Source: Ignelater luminosus (taxonomy: Eukaryota; Arthropoda; Insecta; Coleoptera; Elateridae). Taken from it: a stretch of DNA of 64,000 nucleotides. Shown one piece after another: positions 22,401-32,969 of this stretch (within the stretch, counting starts at the first letter, position 1; the number at the start of each line of letters is the position of its first letter). Made by a program: the position numbers and the translations under genes. The notes under the pieces are model-generated. The model saw only the letters and a program-made list of their open reading frames with translations, searched no databases and was not told the DNA's origin. The DNA lies in assembly GCA_011009095.1 (NCBI GenBank), contig VTPC01091316.1:1-64000 (forward strand), in the 5' to 3' direction.

Positions 22401-25400
22401 AAATCAGGAAAGCTAAGATAAAGAAGGGCATATTTGCGTGTTCTCAAATTTGCCAATTAATGAATGACAGTGGATTCTATGCGGTGCTACAAGGAAAAGA
22501 GAAGATGGCGTGGAACTATTTCAAGTCTGTCGTAAAGTGCTTTCTGCGCAACAACAAAGGGAAAAATTTCAAAAACCTCGTCGATGAAATGTTGACAGCT
22601 ACATTATTATTTACCTTCCCATTTTAATTTTTTCCCAGACAATTTGGGAGCTGTAAGTGATGAGCATGGAGAGCGTTTCCATCAAGATCTTTCAACATTG
22701 GAAAACCGGTACCGGAGAAGATGGGATTCGAACATATTGGGTGATTACTGTTGGTTACTGATTAGAGAAGATCCTAATACATCATTACACAAAAGAAAAC
22801 TGTTAAATAGAATATTTTGATGGGCTTTATGTACTTTTTGTAATAAAATGAATCTAACTACTTTAGCGTTTTATATCGAAACAATATCATGGTTTTTTTC
22901 AGAAACTATACGTGCTAGGCAAAAGCCAAAAGCAGATTTAAATTTAGCATGAAAACATGATTCAAGATAACCCATTTGTAACTAGGAACCAGGAAAAAAG
23001 TTTCAATTTGTTAATCAGGGACTGTAAATATTTTACACACTAATCTTTTTTGTTTCTAAACAATACATACCAACCGCAACAGACAATAGAAATATGTGAA
23101 AAATTGTAAATTTTTAATATTTTATTAAATTCTTAAGTAGGATTAGCAAGAAAGATTGTATTTAACTCGGACTAAAGTGATTCTGCAAAAACGCTAGGGG
23201 TATTCCCAACTAGTCCACAAAAATATCAGTTTGGTCCTTGTTAAACAAACATCTATTTCTTACACCCTTTATATTAACTGACATTAACATAAACTATTAT
23301 GTTTATGGTTGTTATAATAATTGCCAATAGAAAGATAAAGTTGGACCAACCTACAAATCAGAGCATTAAGGGATCCCATTAAACAATTAAATACAGTTGA
23401 ACACAATGCATATTATAAGGGGCGATGACTAAAGATGAGAATTGGTTTGAGACCTCATAAAATTATGGATTGTTTGTATATTGGAAGTAAATCTATTGTC
23501 TAATGTCAAAGGAACAACTTCTACAGCTTCATAAAAATAAACTCAAAGCTGGTAAGAATGCGACAGTGAGACATACCAATACCAATACCAATTTTGACAC
23601 AGAGCAGAATTCCAAAACATGTGGAAGTGTAAAACCTGGCACTTGAAGAAAATCAAATGTAATGAGGAAAGATGGCTTTAGAATGAGCAGATATCAGTCA
23701 TCGAAAATCGATGCTATTAGATGATGAAAAATTAATTAGAAGAATACAAATTTCTCACATTTCCAAACGATGTCAATTTAAAAAATTTGCTTTAAATCTT
23801 TTAAATTATAAGAACAACTGACAAGTAAGAAACTGTAAATAGCTAATACGAAGAAAAGACTGTCCAACCCTTATTCAGAAGTGCTAACTATGATCCATTT
23901 AGAAGTTGAAAGTAATTTTCATTTTCTTGTCATCGCTCAAAAGAAATCAAAATAACGATTTTCATCTGTGTAAGAATAGCTTCATTAGTACATAAAACTT
24001 TTATATTCTGTATAGATGGTCGCCTCAAAATTTGATCTACACCGTTCTACTTGCGATGGTTTAGAATCGGGCTTCTCTTTCCACTTGGTCACCTGCAGTG
24101 GCCTCTCAATAGGCTTGCCCATATTTGATCTTTGATCTTCACCAAACCACCAGCTATAGCCCAATATCGGGCGTTGTCCTTCACCATGCTGCCTATAGCA
24201 GCCCAAATTTACTCTTTGCCCTTCACCAGGCTACCTGCACGGACATCGGGTTTTATACCGCAGTAGATCTCCTGCCGTGGCTCAAAATCAGATCTTGTTC
24301 TTTACCTGGTCACCTGTGGTGGCACAAAATCAGGCTTTGCCCTGCAGCAATCACCTGCTCAGACACAAAATTGAGGTTTTCCTATTTTCCAGATCATCTG
24401 CGACTGCCCAGAATCGATCTTTACCCATCACGTCATCAACAGTAACCTAATATCTAGCTTTACCCTCCACTAGGTTATCTTTGATGGCCTAGATTTGTTT
24501 TTTTTTTCCACCACACCGGTGGCCAAAATTTGTCTTTCATTCATTAATCCACTTGCAACGGTCACCCGTCATGGCATATGATAGGATTTTATTCTATACC
24601 TAACCTTCTGCGATGGTCCACGTTCGGTTTTACCTTAGTCTACTAGACTAACTGTGGTAACCAAAAATTGAGTTTGTAATTCTGCCGAGATTGTCAAGCT
24701 TTTATCGGTCCCTATAACAAGTCATAAAAATACATGTAGAAAATGTCATGATTTTTATATCGGCGAGAACAACCTAATTAGTACATAATACTTACATATT
24801 CTTTGTAAACCACCGCCCTAGAATTTGACTGCCTGTGTGCACCTCACACTGTGGCACACTTATGATGACACCCCTGCGCTATTTGCCAGGTTCGAGCAAT
24901 CGAGGAGGAAAAAACAAAATAATTTGGGTTTTAAACTTTATGGGCAACAACCTCGGAAACTAAACTAGATACGACAGACGTGGAAATAGAAGATTCTGTA
25001 GGGTATAGAATTATCTACAAAATGTTATAATAAATATTATGGCAAAGTCACTTGTTTCAATTCTGTGCAATATCAAAGTTTCAGATGCAAAATTTCGTGA
25101 TTTGCTTCTATTTGATGGACTTTTACCACACGAAATAGCAATCATAATATTATCAAACTGTTGAAATATATGAAGTATGTGTACAACTTGGAGAATAGAT
25201 TATACGTGGAAAAACGTATTTTTAAACGTTGTGGTTTATTTGACAGCAATCTGTGGAACGTAAGCCAAATTCAACCTCTTTTTAAGATATTATTCTAAAC
25301 TGAAAACAATACAATCATATAAATAGTAGTAAGTATAAAGTAATGTGTATTGTTTGTACAAGGCTGGATTAAAAAGTTTCCAGAATGAAAGTGAAAACAA

Positions 25401-28400
25401 ATGAAATTTAACATAAGATATATTTTATTTTTGTATATAATCACCCTGTAATTCAACACACTTTTCAATCCATTCACGGAAATGGTTTTCTTAGAGGCCT
25501 GCAAAATATGCATTTGAAGCGTCAATGACTTCTTCATTGGACCTGAATTTCTTTCCAGATAGAAATCTTTTTAGTTTGGGGAACAAATTAAAATCCGTTG
25601 GAGACAAATCGGGTGAGTAGGAGGGATGGCCAACGATTTCGGACTTTTCTTCTCTTACATTCCGGAGCGTTTTTCACGAATTGCTGCATTTAGTTGTTCT
25701 AAAAGTGTTGAGTAATGCCCTTGGCATCCCGAATAACAGAAGTCATTACTTTTCGAGCCGATTGAAATGTTTATGCCTTCTTCGGTCGGAGTCTCCCTGG
25801 CCCTGGTTTTGACTATTGTTTGGTTTCTGGGATATATTGGTAAATATAAGTTTCGTCCATAGTCACAAGTCTCCTAGTGAAATCAACTGAATTTTTCCTA
25901 AACAACTGCAGACACTCAGCTGAAGTTCGAGTACGAATGCGTTTTTGTTCTGGAATGCGCAGACGCGGAACCCATCTTATTGAAAATTCTTCTAATCCCA
26001 ACTCTTGGTGCAACATATTGACAATTCGTTGATACGTGATACCCACAGCCTCGGCTACTTTACGAACTTTTATTCGACGATTGTTTAACCTCATATCATG
26101 AATCTTGTTAAGGATTTCTGAAGTAGTCGCAGATTTCAGGCGTCCACGTTTAAATTCAGACATCCAAAGACTAATCGTGGAAAACAATGGTGAACAGTCA
26201 CCAAGAACAGAATCCAATCTGGCTTAAACTTCTGTGTCTGTTTTGCCCTCCAAGTAGAAAAAATTAACTTTCCTCCATAAGTACATTAAAAGTTATACAA
26301 TGAACTAAATGACAGAGCAATTTGATTTTTTTATATGAACAATTGAAATACCAGTCTCCTTGGTGATGCAAAATAATCTGAATTGTGGCCGCCATCTATG
26401 AGCGATTCCGGAAACTTTTTAATCCAGCTTCGTACATATCAAAAATTCATATAATCCAGATATTGGTTCTACCAATTGAATTAGTTAGTTCTTCTTTAAG
26501 AGTAAGTTAATATTCTTAAAGGTGCAAGCAATAATTTACTTTAATACTATTATTTGTTGTGTGTCTTAAAAAAACTCAAACAATTGTATTGATAAACATA
26601 TTTTTTACAGAGTTCTTATCCTATCTAATGGAGTGTCAGAAAAAATATGGTGGATTATTTAAAATGTACTTCGGGTTTGCACCACCATTTTTAGTTATCG
26701 TTAATGCTAAACACATGGAATACGTGTTAGGTTCCACAAAGCTTTTAGAAAAATCCCGTGATTATAGGTTTCTTCACAACTGGTTAGGAAAAGGACTTTT
26801 AACCAGTGGAAGTACGTATTTTAGACTACAGTTAGCAAAATAAAGAAGCACTTTAATATATTTTTCCTTTAGGTGTTAAATGGAGAAAACAGAGAAAAAT
26901 ACTTACACCAACTTTTCATTTCCAAATCTTAGAACAGTTTGTGGAGATATTTGATGAATATAGTGGTATATTAATAAAGAAACTTGAAACAGAAGTTGGA
27001 AAAAAGTCTGTCGATATATACCCTTATGTTACGCTATGTTCTTTAGATGTTATCTGTGGTGAGTGTCATTTGCTTTGCTTTATAGTATCTCACTTTAATT
27101 ACAATTAATTCTACGATCGAACTACTTAACAATTCGGTTTGAAGCCATCAGGAAGTTTTGGTTGTTGTTTCACCCACCTTAATTTATTATGTACCTAAGG
27201 ACCACGTTACTTTGCGTCCACCGGGGACGGTTTCAGAACTTATGTAGTGCGTCTTAAGCAAACTTAGATATCTGTTACAAAATAATACAGCGGTAAAACT
27301 AGCCCTAAACTGCATGTGTTTGAAAAACATTACTAGATAGAAAATAATCGTGGCTTCAACATTCATAAATTTAACGAATTGAGCATTTTTAGTCCTTCTG
27401 GTTTTTTTTAGCTACTTCCATGGGTACAAAAGTAAATGCTCAAGATAAATCAGAATCTGAATACGTAAACAGCGTGAAAGCAATGTCCAGAATCATTATG
27501 GATAGGTCATTATCACTTATAAAAATGTTCGATTTCCTTTACTGTTTCACTAATGATTATCGAGAAGAAAACCACGCTCTTAAGGTTCTTCACGGGTATA
27601 CAAAAGCGGTGATAAAATCTAGAAAACAAGAACTGATGAAAGCTAGTGGTATTAGCGATTCCCCTTCAGAAATTGAAGATGATCTTGGAAGAAAAAAGAG
27701 AAAGACCTTCATAGATTTATTATTGCAATATAATAAAGACGGTCAGCCCATATCGGAAGAAGAAATAAGAGAAGAAGTGGATACCTTTATGTTTGAGGTC
27801 TGAACCTACATTTGTATTTTGTATTGAACTGTTTACTACAAACCGCATATTAAACACATAATCTATAAAATTTGTGTTTTAGGGTCACGATACAACAGCA
27901 GGAGCAATGACGTTTGCCCTCTACTCTCTTTCTAAAAATCCAGACATTCAGGTAATTGTGATATATACATAGAACATACTTAATCCGGGATTGTTCTTTT
28001 TATTTCTCTTAGCTTTTCAATACTAATATTTATACAGGGTAACTTGAAATCGTTCTACTTTATTTCACATACTTTCAGTATAGACCTAAAGTGTTATTTA
28101 ACGATATACCCTGTATATTCTTCATTATTAATATCTACTTACATACATTATGTTAATTTCTGAATTTGAGAAGTAAAGGGTTTTCCAATAAGAGGTGTTA
28201 TTTTGAATAGCCCGCTATTTCGGTAGATGTCACTTTTGAAGCTATTATTTTTTGACATTTGACAAGTAGAAACTACGCCATTAATAAATATGGAACGATA
28301 CACGCTTCAACAACGCATTGAAATTATTAAAATTCACTATACAAATGTTGAAAATTTGGCAGAGACGGTTCGTAAAACTCGAACATTTTTGGGTCACCGT

Positions 28401-31129
28401 GAAGCACCTTGTCGTTCCGCAATACAGAAATTGGTGAAAAAATTCGAGCTCTTGGGACAAGTTAGTGATGTGAAGAATAAAACCCGTGCACGTCGCTCAA
28501 GAACAGCCGAGAATATTGCTGTTGTAGCCGAAAGTGTTAAAGAAAACCCAGGTTTGTCCATTCCTCGTCGTTCTTTGGAATTAGCCATTCCACAAACGTC
28601 ATTACACCGTATTTTGCATAAAGATTTGGGTCTTAAGGCTTATAAAGTCCAGTTAACACAAGAACTCAAGCCGGCCGATCATCAACAACGTCGTGTCTTT
28701 GCTGATTGGGTCGTTGAAATGCATGAAAATGATCCAGAATTCCATCGAAAAATCATCTTGAGTGATGAGGCCCATTTCCACCTCGGTGGCTTCGTCAACA
28801 AGCAAAATTGTCGGATCTGGGGCTCAGAAAATCCAAGAGTTATTGTTGAAAAGTCTCTCTATCCTCAACGTGTGACTGTTTGGTGCGGTTTATGGTCCGG
28901 CGGAGTCATTGGACCTTACTTTTTCGAAAATGAGGCTGGAGCAACAGTTACGGTGACTGGATTGCGCTATCGAGAGATGATTAACGATTTTTTATGGCCG
29001 GAATTGGATGGTATTGATCTGGACAACGTTTACTTTCAACAAGACGGCGCTACGTGCCACACAAGCAAGGAAACCATTGATCTTTTACGGAAAAAGTTTC
29101 CGGACCGTGTTATCTCTCGAAGAGGTGATCACAATTGGCCACCGAGATCTTGTGATTTAACACCTTGCGACTTCTTTCTTTGGGGCCACGTGAAAGAGAA
29201 GGTCTACGCCAACAGCCCAGCGTCGATTCAAGACCTCAAAGATGGAATTCGTGAGGCTATCGAGGACATAGGGCAGCCACTTTGCGATTTGGTTATGGAA
29301 AATTTCATGAAAAGGATATTGTCCTGTAAGCGTGGTCGTGGTGGTCATTTGCCTGATGTTATTTTCCACTATTAACGGCATACCTTCCTCTTTATAATGA
29401 AATAAACATCCGATCATTTATATTAAAAAATGGCACTTTTCTTTGAATATCAAAATAACACCTCTTATTGGAAAACCCTTTAGGTGGTGTGGCTGAGGAA
29501 GGGTTGCACAGATACGTACTAATCACGTTATTCAAAACCCGTACTTTTTAAGTCAATATTTACAAATAGATTAAATATTGTGCAATTAAAAGTAATTTGT
29601 TACAACCTATAGGTTATAAGGTCAATGTTTCCATTCAATTATGCAATAACGTTTTAAAATACAATCGCAAGATACATTCAACGCTGCAGATAAAACAAGA
29701 GAAATTATATGAAGAATTGGAGAAAACTACGATGAAAAGCCATTCCTGGTAAAACCGCAGGCCGAATCGTTACGACACTTACATAGATGTTGTTAAGACA
29801 TCGGCATGCTATACTTTATTTAACCATCACTGTGTATCCATATTCTCGGATTCGAAAGAAAAAATCCAAATGCGCCGAGTTCAAGCCCATGGACGAAAAG
29901 AGGCGTTTCCCATAAATCATTTCTTCACTTCTGTTGGAAATTTAGGCAGATTTCGCTGATTTCAGAACAACATTTTGTGAGAAATGTCTATTGTCTAAAC
30001 TTGGTTGCAAAGGCAATAAAAACAAGTACGGAAATATGCCAAGGAGACGGCCTCAATTTGTGTCCTGTTGGCTGAATCTGAAGACGATTCACAGCGGTTG
30101 TTCTGTACATTTATAACCATCGCAAAAANNNNNNNNNNNNNNNNNNNNNNNNNNNNNNNNNNNNNNNNNNNNNNNNNNNNNNNNNNNNNNNNNNNNNNNN
30201 NNNNNNNNNNNNNNNNNNNNNNNNNNNNCTTCCTCTTTATAATGAAATAAATATCCGATCATTTATATTAAAAAATGGCACTTTTCTTTGAATATCAAAA
30301 TAACACCTCTTATTGGAAAACCCTTTATTTCAATCTTGTGTTCTAGGAAAAAGTCGTAGAAGAACTGCGTTCTATCTTTGGTGATGATAAAGATAGGCCT
30401 GTAACCCTCAGCGATTTGCAGGAAATGAAATATTTAGAAGCAGTAATTAAAGAAACACTAAGACTGTATCCATCAGTGCCATTTTATTCTAGAGATGTAC
30501 ATGAAGATTTTGAATACGGTAAGTGCTGTTGTGCTTAACATTGATAAAAAGAAGAATGTAAATAATATCTCGGACACAATACATCAATTGTTGCTATCAC
30601 AAAATATTATTTCTAGAAGTTTCTTACAGTTTCGTACAGCTCTACACAAAATATTAACAAAATCTATTTGTATATATTTTCAGAGGGAACTACAGTACCA
30701 AAAGGCACGTCTTTGCTTTTGTTTGTGTTTGGATTACATAGAGATCCAGATACCTTCCCTGATCCAGAACGTTTCGATCCAGAAAGGTTTTCGCAAGAGA
30801 ATCTAAGAGGTCGTTCTCCTTATGCCTATGTACCGTTTAGTGCTGGTCCTAGAAACTGTATAGGTAAGTTGTTAGACATGTACAAATATTTCGAAGTTAG
30901 TTCCACGTTTAATCATTTTATTTATACTGATATTTCTGCAGTTGCCTCTTAATTGTTTTTAATTGCAGGACAAAAATACGCAATGATGGAAATGAAGTCT
31001 TTAGTTTCTAAAGTTTTAAGAAACTATGAGTTATTGGAGGTACCTGGGCATAAATTGCTTCTTTCACCTGAAACTATTTTAAAGTCACTAAGTGGTTTTC
31101 ATGTTCAATTAAGGAAAAGAAAGTTTTAG
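19495..31129 (+). CDS. CYP4: Cytochrome P450, CYP4 family (complete, 8 exons, 501 aa)
   Basis: Exons: 19495-19645, 26611-26811, 26873-27058, 27412-27797, 27883-27951, 30347-30518, 30684-30863, 30969-31129. All introns are GT-AG and the joined frame is open for 501 codons. It is a haem-thiolate monooxygenase that takes electrons from P450 reductase at the ER membrane. Residues 1-22 are a hydrophobic anchor, followed by basic residues and the hinge [25 protein letters not shown] (301-313) is the diagnostic CYP4 I-helix motif; in this family its second Glu (here 308) can bond covalently to haem. KETLR gives ExxR (367-370), DPERF follows at 420-424, and [10 protein letters not shown] (440-449) holds the haem ligand Cys447. 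Intron 1 (7.0 kb) and intron 5 (2.4 kb) are swollen by transposons, yet splice sites and frame look intact. Substrate cannot be inferred; CYP4 enzymes oxidise fatty acids, hydrocarbons, hormones and xenobiotics. No AATAAA lies close after the stop. Confidence 0.93.
20841..23028 (+). mobile_element. TIR-flanked element carrying an uncharacterised multicopy gene (in CYP4 intron 1)
   Basis: The left end at 20841 reads tttacagtccct and, after 13 extra bases, gattaaca. The right end, read on the minus strand from 23028, is tttacagtccctgattaaca. The two ends are therefore inverted copies apart from one small insertion on the left. Between them lies one plus-strand gene relic (21257-22820). The length, about 2.2 kb, and the terminal symmetry point to a DNA transposon. 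I see no clear target duplication (TTA and TAA-like bases flank the ends but are not a plain direct repeat). Confidence 0.55.
21257..22820 (+). pseudogene. Decayed gene of an uncharacterised Cys-containing insect repeat family
   Basis: ATG at 21257 opens [20 protein letters not shown], with a CxxC pair. After a stop and frame changes come [28 protein letters not shown] (second CxxC) and [18 protein letters not shown] (third). Then [58 protein letters not shown]-like [16 protein letters not shown]-like [32 protein letters not shown], and near the end [20 protein letters not shown], with a stop at about 22818. I recall this as a highly multicopy family of hypothetical proteins in aphids, beetles and other insects, with no function I know of. 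Repeated histidines and acidic residues would be consistent with a metal-dependent nuclease, but that is speculation. At least five frame breaks make this copy dead. Confidence 0.6.
23985..24680. repeat. Degenerate ~41-bp minisatellite (about 14 units)
   Basis: A diverged unit of the type ggtcacctgcggtggcccaa with an intervening tttgcccttcacca segment recurs about every 41 bp. Recognisable unit cores start near 24087, 24145, 24188, 24228, 24266, 24308, 24347, 24391, 24430, 24471 and 24510, then fade to about 24670. It is clearly more GC-rich than the flanks. The open frames at 23985-24206 (-) and 24125-24445 (+) are by-products of the repeat. It lies in intron 1 of the CYP4 gene. Confidence 0.7.
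24777..24850. repeat. Second copy of the minisatellite's leading flank
   Basis: attagtacataa followed by a similar 50-60 bases (ttacatattctttgta, then gaatttgac) repeats the segment at 23984-24045 that leads into the minisatellite. The array is therefore bracketed by direct copies of the same lead-in sequence, as if the whole unit had been duplicated and the second array lost. Confidence 0.45.
25359..26432 (-). mobile_element. mariner element, internally deleted
   Basis: The termini are caaggctggattaaaaagtt at 25359 and, on the minus strand from 26432, cgaagctggattaaaaagtt, inverted repeats of about 28 bp with two or three differences. Both are flanked by TA (25357-25358 and 26433-26434), the target duplication of Tc1/mariner elements. 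At 1074 bp it is shorter than a full mariner (about 1.3 kb), matching the deletion in its transposase. It lies in CYP4 intron 1, only about 180 bases before exon 2. Confidence 0.85.
25425..26290 (-). pseudogene. mariner transposase pseudogene
   Basis: From about 26290 on the minus strand: NFFYLEGKT, a stop, then the open frame 26217-25813 with [18 protein letters not shown] (helix-turn-helix region), [17 protein letters not shown] (counterpart of the WVPHEL motif) and [12 protein letters not shown], whose Asp is the first catalytic residue. Further on [12 protein letters not shown] is followed by a deletion that removes the second catalytic block (QDNA.CH), then [20 protein letters not shown] with the third Asp, ending LQGDYIQK and a stop at 25427-25425. 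Loss of the second Asp plus frameshifts make it inactive. Confidence 0.82.
28031..28117. repeat. 87-bp inverted-repeat fragment with cagggt ends
   Basis: tatacagggta at 28031 is inverted at 28107-28117 (taccctgtata). The same terminal string bounds the 745-bp element at 35382-36126, so this is likely a minimal deletion derivative of that family. It lies in intron 5 of the CYP4 gene, just before the DD41D element. Confidence 0.45.
28176..29480 (+). mobile_element. Intact Tc1/mariner-superfamily element (DD41D type)
   Basis: The first and last 31 bases are perfect inverted repeats (aagggttttccaataagagg and on), flanked by TA at 28174-28175 and 29481-29482. At 1305 bp with one uninterrupted transposase gene it looks complete. 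It lies in CYP4 intron 5, in the same direction as the host gene. A second copy of its last 97 bases is at 30229-30325. Confidence 0.92.
28290..29375 (+). CDS. Transposase of the DD41D element (361 aa, intact)
   Basis: The open frame has no internal stop. Residues 1-60 are a helix-turn-helix-like segment ([26 protein letters not shown]); a second helical DNA-binding segment near 85-115 ends [12 protein letters not shown]. The catalytic triad is Asp159 in [12 protein letters not shown], Asp252 in [11 protein letters not shown] and Asp294 in [10 protein letters not shown]. There are 41 residues between the second and third Asp, unlike DD34D mariners and DD34E Tc1. DD41D is known from rosa-like and related groups; I cannot place this copy more finely. 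It acts in the nucleus, cutting and rejoining its own ends at TA sites. All motifs and both ends are intact, so it may be active or recently active. Confidence 0.92.
   Translation: MERYTLQQRIEIIKIHYTNVENLAETVRKTRTFLGHREAPCRSAIQKLVKKFELLGQVSDVKNKTRARRSRTAENIAVVAESVKENPGLSIPRRSLELAIPQTSLHRILHKDLGLKAYKVQLTQELKPADHQQRRVFADWVVEMHENDPEFHRKIILSDEAHFHLGGFVNKQNCRIWGSENPRVIVEKSLYPQRVTVWCGLWSGGVIGPYFFENEAGATVTVTGLRYREMINDFLWPELDGIDLDNVYFQQDGATCHTSKETIDLLRKKFPDRVISRRGDHNWPPRSCDLTPCDFFLWGHVKEKVYANSPASIQDLKDGIREAIEDIGQPLCDLVMENFMKRILSCKRGRGGHLPDVIFHY
29483..30128. other. Intron 5 sequence between two element copies, nothing recognised
   Basis: About 650 bases with no recognisable coding motif, ending at the assembly gap. 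It is somewhat less AT-rich than neighbouring introns, so it may belong to another repeat whose rest is in the gap. Confidence 0.35.
30129..30228. other. Assembly gap (100 N)
   Basis: Exactly 100 N, a conventional placeholder of unknown true size. The bases immediately after it are the 3' end of a second DD41D element, so the missing part probably contains the body of that copy. Confidence 0.95.
30229..30325 (+). mobile_element. 3' end of a second DD41D element
   Basis: These 97 bases match 29384-29480 nearly base for base (one difference seen: aataaatatcc against aataaacatcc), including the complete right inverted repeat, and are followed by TA at 30326-30327. The 5' part lies in the assembly gap. 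Exon 6 of the CYP4 gene begins 21 bases later. Confidence 0.88.
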
Positions 31130-31915
31130 GGACTTGTTAAAATTTTTATATTTATTTATAACTGCTTGTGTCAGTAGTCTTATATTAGTAATCATTTTAA
31201 TGTTTAAGTAGGGGGAATGTATTTTTAATTTAAAAAAATGAAAAACTAATGGTATGTGGACGACAATAGCTAATATTATATAAGAGGTGAAGCTAAATGA
31301 TGCATTATATCTCTTATGCATACTACCAAGACGTAAAATTTAAAGTGAAAAAAAAACAAAACTAAAACAAGAACACACTGATCTTTCTCTTACTTTATAT
31401 TCATTTTTAGACTACCACAAATAATTCTTCTCTTACTTGGTAATCCGAATACGGAAAAATTATAAAATTCTTTATTTACTTACAATATACTTAGTCTAGA
31501 AGGTTTTGTGCAAAACTCGCAACAATGGACTACTTAAGTCTGACGTCAACAAAAGGTGGGACAAAAGCTTTTTTAAACATTAGAAAAGCATGTGCAAAAA
31601 GCCATAAGAGACTTTTCTTTGGTTATTTATAAAAGCTGTAGTAGTAAATAGACATTATCAGTATTAGTTTTGGGATATAGGTTTGTAAAAGTGTCCCCCA
31701 AAACTGTTTTTGTACAATGTAAGTACTATTACTAGATAGAATTTTAAAATGTTTTGTGCTTTTTGAGGTTATGTGATAGTCTCTTATGTTATTATATTAA
31801 TCGAAATATATTAAAAATACCCGTTTTCAAGTTTTTGCATTAATATCTCTATATACTTTTAGTTTTTGTTTTAGTTTAGAGGAAAAATGGTTATGTGTTT
31901 TGTTCTACTCTGGTC
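31130..31915. other. 3' flank of the CYP4 gene, nothing recognised
   Basis: AT-rich, with no AATAAA in the first 300 bases after the stop at 31127-31129, so the transcript may use a variant signal. No gene or repeat was recognised. Confidence 0.4.
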
Positions 31916-32024
31916 GTTCATAGTGGCGAAAAACCATTTGAATGTAATACATGCGATTAAAAATGTACAGTGAAAAGCAATTTAAATTTAAAAAAGCTTG
32001 AATGCACACTTTTACACATACATA
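31916..32024 (+). pseudogene. C2H2 zinc-finger gene scrap
   Basis: The frame reads VHSGEKPFECNTCD, stop, KCTVKSNLNLKK. HSGEKPFEC.TC is the linker and Cys pair of a classical C2H2 finger, and the following bases resemble the helix region of the same finger without its second His. Only about one finger remains, in isolation, with an internal stop. It is a fragment of a duplicated or retrocopied zinc-finger gene. Confidence 0.6.
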
Positions 32025-32969
32025 TACTGAAGCTACTACCAATAATTCCTATTTATTCAGGATTATTATAAAACATATAATATATAAAAAACAATTTTCT
32101 TATACTGTAATTTACACAAGCTCTCTCAATGTTTAGAAAGGTCTTATATTGACGTCACGACTTAGGTGGTCCATTGTTGGTTATTTATAATACAATATTA
32201 CTGTAATTATAAACAAGAATAAGAGAACGGTGAGCACATGCAAGGTTAGCAAAACCTGCGGTTATAATTCAAAAACACTACAACAGTAGAATCATAAAAT
32301 AAAACAAATAATTAGATACATTACTGTGTATTGGTAAGAATAATTAGTAAAATCAAGTTGAATAATAAACCCATAAATACAACTATAAATTCAATTTTAT
32401 CGAGTTCAAGGATAAATTGGAAATAAAATTGTAAACACATACCATTCAAAACCAACAAGAAAAAAAGTTAATAAGGAATAAATTTTTACCAGATTAAGCT
32501 AATTAGTACTACTCATAGATTTTAACATGATTATATGTTCTTTGTATGTGTTAATAATTAAGAATACTTTATGTAATATCTTATCATATTTTAGATTTTG
32601 ATAAAGGAAACAGTACGCAAACTAACAGATTTTGTATTAATATGTTTTAAACTAAATAAATATTATTTACTTAAGTAAATGAAATTTAATTAATTTAACC
32701 AATAGTAGAAGCTAAAGATAAAGTATGCTCGTCTCAAAGCACGTGATAGATGTGCGCAACTTGTTTCCACTAATGGTAAATATTATTTCAATACGAGTGT
32801 TCTTATGGTTTTATGTCAACAACAATAATTTCCAGGCGGTATATAGCAAATTGAAGCAACCACTTATAACTTGTCGAACCACATCGTTTTTGCCTTAAAG
32901 CAAACGGTTTGGCGTTTCCAATTTTAGAAAATACTTTTGGATACGATTAATTTGAATACTTCTAAAATA

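Noticed and set aside
24125-24445. 106-codon plus-strand ORF
   Set aside because: It lies wholly inside the 41-bp minisatellite and reflects its composition.
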